Shown here: positions 5,904-10,049 of the stretch, in pieces | How positions within the stretch are numbered: the first letter of the stretch is position 1 | Layout of the letters: every line of letters starts with the position of its first letter | Origin: DATFYI01 sp035315125 | GTDB taxonomy: Bacteria; Chloroflexota; Anaerolineae; Anaerolineales; Anaerolineaceae | Assembly: GCA_035315125.1 (NCBI GenBank) | Contig: DATFYI010000312.1 | Location: 1-10,049 of the forward strand | DNA length: 10,049 nt | Reading direction: 5' to 3' | Translations under genes and position numbers: made by a program | The notes under the pieces: model-generated | Seen by the model: only the letters and a program-made list of their open reading frames with translations | Told to the model about the DNA's origin: nothing | The model's database searches: none

Positions 5904-7202
5904 CTAGCGTGTAACTGTAAAGGTATCGCGTACTGTATTTGAGCTATCAATAAACCAGCCGGTCATGGTTCCATCGTCGATCGAAAACTTACCATAGCCC
6001 AGGCCATTGTAGGTATCGACTATATCGAGCTGGCCACTGAGGGGTGTGTAGGCAGGGGCGCCGCCGGTGCCAATGGTAAGTTCAGGAATACCGTTGACCA
6101 TCGCTCGGGCATAATAATGATTGTGTCCGTTGAGGACTAAAGCCACTTTATATTGCACGAAGAGTGGTTGGAGAACAGTTTGAACGGTGGTATTATCGGG
6201 ATGACCTCCATTGGCTGACCAGCCCGGCTCGTGAAAGACAGTGATTTTCCATTTTTTGGTCGAGGCAGCCAGATCACTCTTGATCCAGTTGTATTGAGCT
6301 GAACCGACCGTGTAAGAGGTATATTGGTCAATCATAATAAAGTGGGCCGGGCCGTAATCGAAGGAATAATAATGGTTTGTTACAAATGGCTCGGGGAAAT
6401 AACGTGCAAAAAGACCGCCGGAACCCTCGTGGTTGCCCATCACCGGCGCGAGGGCGACGTTGGCCAGCTCAGTACGAATATGAGTGAGGGATGGCGAAAA
6501 AAACTCGTCAGTCCAAGTAGAATCGGTATCTCCATCGTTAACCAAGTCACCGGTGAAGGGGATGAGGGTCTGGTAACCAGGATCGGATTGATATAGCGCT
6601 ATGATCTGGGCAGCGACTGAGTCATGTTGGGTTGGGTTTGTGCGAGTATCCCCGTAGCTGACGAACTTAAGAGTAGTAGCTGAAGTGCTTGGAGCGGTAT
6701 AGAAAGTTCCATCCGAATACTGGCCAGCAATCACCACGCGATATTCGTATTTTGTGCCCGGAGTCAATCCAGAAATGTCGAATTTGTAGAGATGGTTGGT
6801 GGTGTCGTAAGCAGTGACAGGTGCATTACCCAACGAGTAGCTGGTATCGGTTCCCCAATCCACATTAAAGGGGGTATTATCGGTCCATTGCCAGAAAATT
6901 TCCATGGATGTATTTGAGCCAGTGTAGATTAGATCCGGCCCTTTAGTCAGGCTCAGCCTGGTCAACTCGGCGGTTGGAGTGGGTGTTGCGGCAGGGATTG
7001 TTGTAGTTGGCGTTGCCGGCGCCAGTGTGCTGGTGGCGGTCGGTGATAATGTATCGGTGGATGTTGGTGATGAAGCGGGTTGAGTGTCTGTAGCAGTTGT
7101 TTTGGTGTTAATGGTCCCTGTTAATACAGAGCACCTGGCGATAATCAATCCTGAAATAAGTAGAGGAATAACGAATTTAATCAGTACACGTGTGGATTTC
7201 AT
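5904..7202 (-). CDS. Secreted metallophosphoesterase with purple-acid-phosphatase-like N-terminal domain
   Basis: A 432-residue exported phosphoesterase. Residues 1-24 form a signal peptide; C24 follows IIAR, which is a poor lipobox because of the Arg, so lipid anchoring is doubtful. Residues about 28-80 are a Thr/Pro/Ser-rich low-complexity linker. A fibronectin-III-like domain (about 85-170, with LTPGTKYEYRV) matches the N-terminal domain of purple acid phosphatases. The catalytic domain has the five metal-binding blocks: YGDTR (D185), GDLVNDG (D219), GNHE (N257, H258), FHEPGW (H324) and GHNH (H360, H362). The position three after D219, Tyr in true purple acid phosphatases (GDxxY), is Asn222. 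The enzyme probably has a binuclear metal centre without the purple colour. Substrate is unknown; a monoester or diester phosphatase for phosphate gain is the simplest guess. AGGA (7213-7210) lies seven bases before the ATG. Confidence 0.9.
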   Translation of the reverse strand: MKSTRVLIKFVIPLLISGLIIARCSVLTGTINTKTTATDTQPASSPTSTDTLSPTATSTLAPATPTTTIPAATPTPTAELTRLSLTKGPDLIYTGSNTSMEIFWQWTDNTPFNVDWGTDTSYSLGNAPVTAYDTTNHLYKFDISGLTPGTKYEYRVVIAGQYSDGTFYTAPSTSATTLKFVSYGDTRTNPTQHDSVAAQIIALYQSDPGYQTLIPFTGDLVNDGDTDSTWTDEFFSPSLTHIRTELANVALAPVMGNHEGSGGLFARYFPEPFVTNHYYSFDYGPAHFIMIDQYTSYTVGSAQYNWIKSDLAASTKKWKITVFHEPGWSANGGHPDNTTVQTVLQPLFVQYKVALVLNGHNHYYARAMVNGIPELTIGTGGAPAYTPLSGQLDIVDTYNGLGYGKFSIDDGTMTGWFIDSSNTVRDTFTVTR

Positions 7203-7251
7203 TTGTTTTTCCTGAAAAAAAAATGAATATACAACCTATTATGGTTGATTA

Positions 7252-7280
7252 TTAGATGGCTGAAACGATTATCTTATAAT
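7252..7280 (+). promoter_or_regulatory. Candidate promoter of the serine hydrolase gene
   Basis: TTAGAT (7252-7257), a 17-base spacer and a perfect TATAAT (7275-7280) point rightward. The predicted start near 7287 would give a leader of about 100 bases before TTG 7391. No confident promoter for the divergent phosphoesterase gene could be placed in the same gap. Confidence 0.45.
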
Positions 7281-7375
7281 TGAGCGGATTAAACAACCCC
7301 CCATGGACAGCCTTTTACCCTATACCTGTTGAGCCAAGAATCTGGTAGAATCGTTTGCACCGTTCCATATATACC

Positions 7376-7380
7376 AGGAG
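7376..7380 (+). promoter_or_regulatory. Shine-Dalgarno deciding the serine hydrolase start
   Basis: AGGAG lies ten bases before TTG 7391. The longer frame opening at TTG 7355 has no comparable site and would place this AGGAG inside the coding region, so TTG 7391 is the better start. Confidence 0.6.
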
Positions 7381-7390
7381 TAAAAGAGAT

Positions 7391-8875
7391 TTGAATTCTA
7401 AAGGCGCAGTACTTGTACTTCGTTGGGTTTCGGTTGGATTAATATTTCTGGCAGTTTTATTAACCGGTATTCAGCTCGTCAACTACAGCCGGCTTCGGGC
7501 AAATTTCCCGGACGGGATGGTAATTGCTGGTGTACCGGTAGGTGGTTTAAACCAACAAGACGCTGCCAACCGTCTGGTTGAGGCTTATGGCGTGCCAATT
7601 GAGCTAAGGTACGGGACAGCAGTGATCCAGGTCAAACCAAACGTAGTTGGTTTTGAAATGGATCTCGAAGGGATGATCGCAGCGGCAGATTTGCAGCGCA
7701 CCAGCCAGCCTTTTTGGCCGGCTTTTTGGGATTATTTGTGGAACCGGCTGCCTGCTCCGCAAGAGGTGCCGCTGAGCGCAACGATCTCTCAAGAACGGTT
7801 GCGCTCATACTTAAAAGATGAAATTGCTCTGAGGTATGATCAGCCGCCAATCGCTTCAATGCCAGTACCAGGCAGCACAAATTTTTCACCCGGATCACCT
7901 GGCACCACCCTGGATATTGACCGGGCTGTGACATTGATATCGGATGCGCTTGAATCCCCTGCATCGCGGGTTGTAAACCTGACCTTCAGCCAGACAAGCG
8001 CCCCACGGCCTTCAATGCAGAACCTGCAGATCCTGATTCAGCAAATTATTGATATTAATAAATTTGACGGTCTGGGCGAAATCTATCTACTGGATTTGCA
8101 GACTGGCCAGGAATTAGATTTTGCTTACCAGCAGAGCAAGAACCCACCGCCTGTGATTGCATTTACCGGAGCCAGCACGATCAAAATTGCAATTATGACC
8201 GCCATTATGCGCCGGGTGAAGGAACCTCTGAGCGCTGACATCAATAACGAGATGGATCTGATGATCGAGAAATCGGACGACGTTGCACCAGATGTTTTGA
8301 TGAAAACCTACATTGACCCGACCATTGGGCCGCTGGACGTTACGGCGGATATGCAGGCGCTGGGTCTGAAAAACACATTTATTGCTGGCTTTTTCCAGCC
8401 AGGGGCGCCCTTACTTAAGAAATTTGCCACGCCGGGAAATTCGCGCAGCGATGAACAAACGAACCCCGATCCTTACAACCAAACAACTCCATCTGAAATG
8501 GGTCAACTTCTGGCGGATATTTATCAGTGCGCCCAAAATGGTGGGGGTACGTTTGCGGCAGTGTTCCCCGGCCAACTTACTCAAAGCAAATGCCGCACGA
8601 TGGTTACCTTTTTGGCGGGCGATAAAATTGGACAGCTGATCCAGGCTGGGTTACCGGATGGGACTGAATTTGCTCACAAACATGGTTGGGCTATCGAAGG
8701 GGATGGATTGATCCACCACATTAGCGATGCAGGGATTGTGTATTCGCCGGGTGGCAATTATGTATTGGCGGTTTATATGTATCATCCAGTCCAGATTTTG
8801 TTCGATCCGGTTAATTTAATGGTCGCCCAGATATCAACCGCTGTTTACAATTATTTCAACATGCCAACCAAGTAA
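7391..8875 (+). CDS. Membrane-anchored YoaR-like / beta-lactamase-fold serine hydrolase
   Basis: A 494-residue protein with a short cytoplasmic tail, one membrane segment (about 9-29) and an external part. The first external region (about 45-200) resembles the YoaR/VanW-type putative peptidoglycan-binding domain, starting with GMVIAGVPVGGL. The C-terminal part (about 228-490) is like class A beta-lactamases and penicillin-binding proteins. S262-T-I-K265 is the SxxK motif, S295-D-D297 stands where SDN is expected, K430-H-G432 stands for KTG, and TTPSEMGQLL matches the helix after the omega loop. No ExxLN (Glu166 equivalent) is visible. The distance from SxxK to SDD is 33 residues, against about 60 in class A enzymes, so the all-alpha part is shortened. 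It is more likely a peptidoglycan peptidase or an altered relative than a drug-degrading enzyme. TTG 7391 was chosen for its Shine-Dalgarno. Confidence 0.82.
   Translation: MNSKGAVLVLRWVSVGLIFLAVLLTGIQLVNYSRLRANFPDGMVIAGVPVGGLNQQDAANRLVEAYGVPIELRYGTAVIQVKPNVVGFEMDLEGMIAAADLQRTSQPFWPAFWDYLWNRLPAPQEVPLSATISQERLRSYLKDEIALRYDQPPIASMPVPGSTNFSPGSPGTTLDIDRAVTLISDALESPASRVVNLTFSQTSAPRPSMQNLQILIQQIIDINKFDGLGEIYLLDLQTGQELDFAYQQSKNPPPVIAFTGASTIKIAIMTAIMRRVKEPLSADINNEMDLMIEKSDDVAPDVLMKTYIDPTIGPLDVTADMQALGLKNTFIAGFFQPGAPLLKKFATPGNSRSDEQTNPDPYNQTTPSEMGQLLADIYQCAQNGGGTFAAVFPGQLTQSKCRTMVTFLAGDKIGQLIQAGLPDGTEFAHKHGWAIEGDGLIHHISDAGIVYSPGGNYVLAVYMYHPVQILFDPVNLMVAQISTAVYNYFNMPTK
7703..7727 (+). other. Terminator-like hairpin inside the serine hydrolase gene
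   Basis: AGCCAGCC (7703-7710) and GGCCGGCT (7716-7723) pair at seven of eight positions around a TTTTT loop and are followed by TTTT (7724-7727). It has the form of an intrinsic terminator some 310 bases into the coding sequence, where it encodes a Trp/Phe/Pro-rich segment. It may be chance from codon use; active translation would be expected to cover it. Confidence 0.3.
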
Positions 8876-8891
8876 GGAAAAAATCAACCCG

Positions 8892-8976
8892 GAGGACACT
8901 GGGGGCACGGAGAAGAAATTTAATAAATCTGAGAAAAAGCTGTATAAATAAATTTCTCAGTGTGCTCGGTGTACTT
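8892..8976. repeat. Long imperfect inverted repeat between convergent genes
   Basis: The left arm (8892-8922) and right arm (8949-8976) can pair over about 28 positions with a few mismatches and a bulge. The inner nine pairs (AGAAATTTA with TAAATTTCT) are perfect. A second, competing stem exists: CTGAGAAA (8929-8936) with TTTCTCAG (8953-8960), also perfect. The arms carry GGAGGACACTGGGGGCACGG-type sequence, which resembles short dispersed hairpin repeats seen in many environmental bacteria; that likeness is from memory. A T-run (8975-8979) follows the right arm, so it may also end the serine hydrolase mRNA. It is unlike nearby coding DNA in composition. Confidence 0.6.
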
Positions 8977-9005
8977 TTTGGTAAAGATTATTACAACAAA
9001 AATTA

Positions 9006-10049
9006 TTAATCGTTAATAGCCTTTCGCAAATTTTCGAGTAGTTGATCGGGGGAGAGGTTTATCCGGCCGCTGATTTCGCCAATTAAATTTTTAACTGCCT
9101 GGGTCGAATCCTGGATCAGTTTTTTATCATCAGGATAACGAACCTGAAGGTTGCTCAGACGTTCTTCAGGTGTGACAAAGCGTGACCCTTCGGCCAACTT
9201 ATCGGCCAGGTTGACTATCTTTTCCTCCCAGGTACGCGGTGCCAGGTCGGGATTGATCAAATTACCAAGTTGGTGACGGCGGGCGATCTCAGCCAGCCCC
9301 GGTAAGCCGCGTTCGGTCAGGATTTGAGCGGCCAGGATGGCATGATTTATGCCTTGATTCTCAGGCCGTTTGGCTGAAAGTTTGGCCAGGTCGTGTAACA
9401 GTCCACCGCGGTGAGCCAGCATGGGACTGACCGGCAGACCGGTTGCTCGCAACCAAAGCCCCATTTGATATGCCAGGCCAGCCACCAGTTGAACGTGCAT
9501 CCACAAGATCAGCGACATACCTTGTTCCGCCAACCAGGCCAGACAGGTTTCAACATCTGGCAAAGTAAGATTTTCAATTAATTCTGGCAGATCTTTCAGA
9601 TCATAGAGCTCAGCATCAAGCACAGGCAGCAAACCCGGACAGGCTTTGAAGGCTGGATTGTACCAAATGGCATGCCAACCGGCTCGAGTTGCTCCAAAGC
9701 CATCCGCCAGATAATCATCCCCGACCATCAGCAAGTGACCCGGCGAGATACCCAGCACACTCTCAATTGCGCGGAAAAATGCAATATCCGGCTTGCGAGC
9801 TCCAAGCTGGCGTGGCGTAAAAATAGCTGAGATACCTTCACTAAGACCGGCACGCTTCAATGCTGCCTGTACTTGACCGGCGTCAGAATCAGATGCGTTG
9901 GTGGCAATGACAATGTGGTAACGGTCTTTTAGGACATCTAGCGCTTGTTTTGCAGAGGGCATGGCTTCGATCTGAGGCCATTTTGCCATAATCCCTTGGT
10001 ATTCAGGAAATTCACGCATCAGCGTGTTACCCCAATCGAAAACGAGCGT
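9006..10049 (-). CDS. HAD-family hydrolase fused to an HD phosphohydrolase domain (5' end cut)
   Basis: 347 residues are visible; the frame is open through the right edge, so the true start lies beyond 10049 and the internal ATG at 10019 is not the start. Numbering is from the first visible codon. The HAD part (about 1-150) shows motif I FDWGNTL with D5 as nucleophile, motif II IATNAS (about 48-53), motif III RKPD (K86), and motif IV MVGDDYLAD (about 108-116). The usual second Asp of motif I is Gly7. The C-terminal part (about 180-330) has the HD pattern of YqeK/HDIG-type phosphohydrolases: H185, H219-D220 in GLLHDLAKL, H236, H259 in IARRH, and D283 in NLADKLAEGSRF. Both parts look intact. 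Substrates are unknown; a phosphorylated nucleotide or small metabolite is likely. It converges on the serine hydrolase with the 8892-8976 repeat between them. Confidence 0.86.
   Translation of the reverse strand, partial: TLVFDWGNTLMREFPEYQGIMAKWPQIEAMPSAKQALDVLKDRYHIVIATNASDSDAGQVQAALKRAGLSEGISAIFTPRQLGARKPDIAFFRAIESVLGISPGHLLMVGDDYLADGFGATRAGWHAIWYNPAFKACPGLLPVLDAELYDLKDLPELIENLTLPDVETCLAWLAEQGMSLILWMHVQLVAGLAYQMGLWLRATGLPVSPMLAHRGGLLHDLAKLSAKRPENQGINHAILAAQILTERGLPGLAEIARRHQLGNLINPDLAPRTWEEKIVNLADKLAEGSRFVTPEERLSNLQVRYPDDKKLIQDSTQAVKNLIGEISGRINLSPDQLLENLRKAIND

Noticed and set aside
7355..7390. Serine hydrolase start at TTG 7355
   Set aside because: No Shine-Dalgarno precedes it, while AGGAG at 7376 points to TTG 7391.
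9006..10019. HAD-HD gene starting at the ATG at 10019
   Set aside because: The frame stays open to the edge and the ten extra codons contain HAD motif I (FDWGNTL), so the true start is outside the window.
1..10049. CRISPR array, tRNA, rRNA, IS element or phage genes
   Set aside because: No regularly spaced repeats, cloverleaf-like or rRNA segments, transposase motifs or terminal repeats were seen.

Overview
The window looks like a chromosomal segment of a Chloroflexota bacterium, most likely class Anaerolineae. This is an inference from gene content: a MalT/LuxR-type STAND regulator, secreted proteins with Thr/Pro-rich linkers, a LysM-M23 peptidase, a lipoprotein blue-copper protein whose ligand spacing matches Chloroflexus auracyanin as I recall it, and a membrane serine hydrolase with a YoaR-like domain. 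No 16S rRNA or other decisive marker is present. There are nine protein genes, two of them cut by the window edges. I see no tRNA, rRNA, CRISPR array, transposase or prophage gene.

Layout. 1-1260 (-) is the N-terminal 420 residues of a MalT-like ATP-dependent regulator. It is divergent from a LysM/M23 peptidase at 1533-2744 (+), and the 272-base gap between them carries a candidate promoter for each. A perfect 13-bp hairpin at 2754-2787 separates the peptidase from a convergent cupredoxin lipoprotein (2819-3235, -). Next come a lytic transglycosylase (3398-3979, -) and a two-gene operon read right to left: gmd (4621-5691) and a low-molecular-weight tyrosine phosphatase (4109-4618), separated by 2 bases. 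The 212-base gap at 5692-5903 holds the gmd promoter, an overlapping plus-strand promoter candidate, an AT palindrome and a plus-strand terminator-like hairpin, so it may encode a small RNA of about 100 nt. A secreted metallophosphoesterase (5904-7202, -) is divergent from a membrane-anchored beta-lactamase-fold serine hydrolase (7391-8875, +). A long imperfect inverted repeat (8892-8976) follows, and the window ends in a HAD-HD fusion protein (9006 to beyond 10049, -).

How the genes fit together. Three genes act on peptidoglycan or look as if they do (M23 peptidase, transglycosylase, YoaR/serine hydrolase). Two more belong to surface-sugar synthesis and its probable control (gmd and the phosphatase). 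Two encode extracytoplasmic proteins of unclear role (cupredoxin, phosphoesterase). The theme is the cell envelope, but only gmd and the phosphatase are clearly co-transcribed; the others have their own ribosome sites and usually their own promoter candidates. Three genes (gmd, the phosphatase and the serine hydrolase) are best started at TTG, each with a Shine-Dalgarno sequence. I found no clearly undescribed system. The best leads are the possible sRNA beside gmd, the HAD-HD fusion, the serine hydrolase with altered catalytic motifs, and the hairpin repeat near 8.9 kb. No gap exceeds 300 bases; 1308-1478 and 3301-3397 show nothing convincing.
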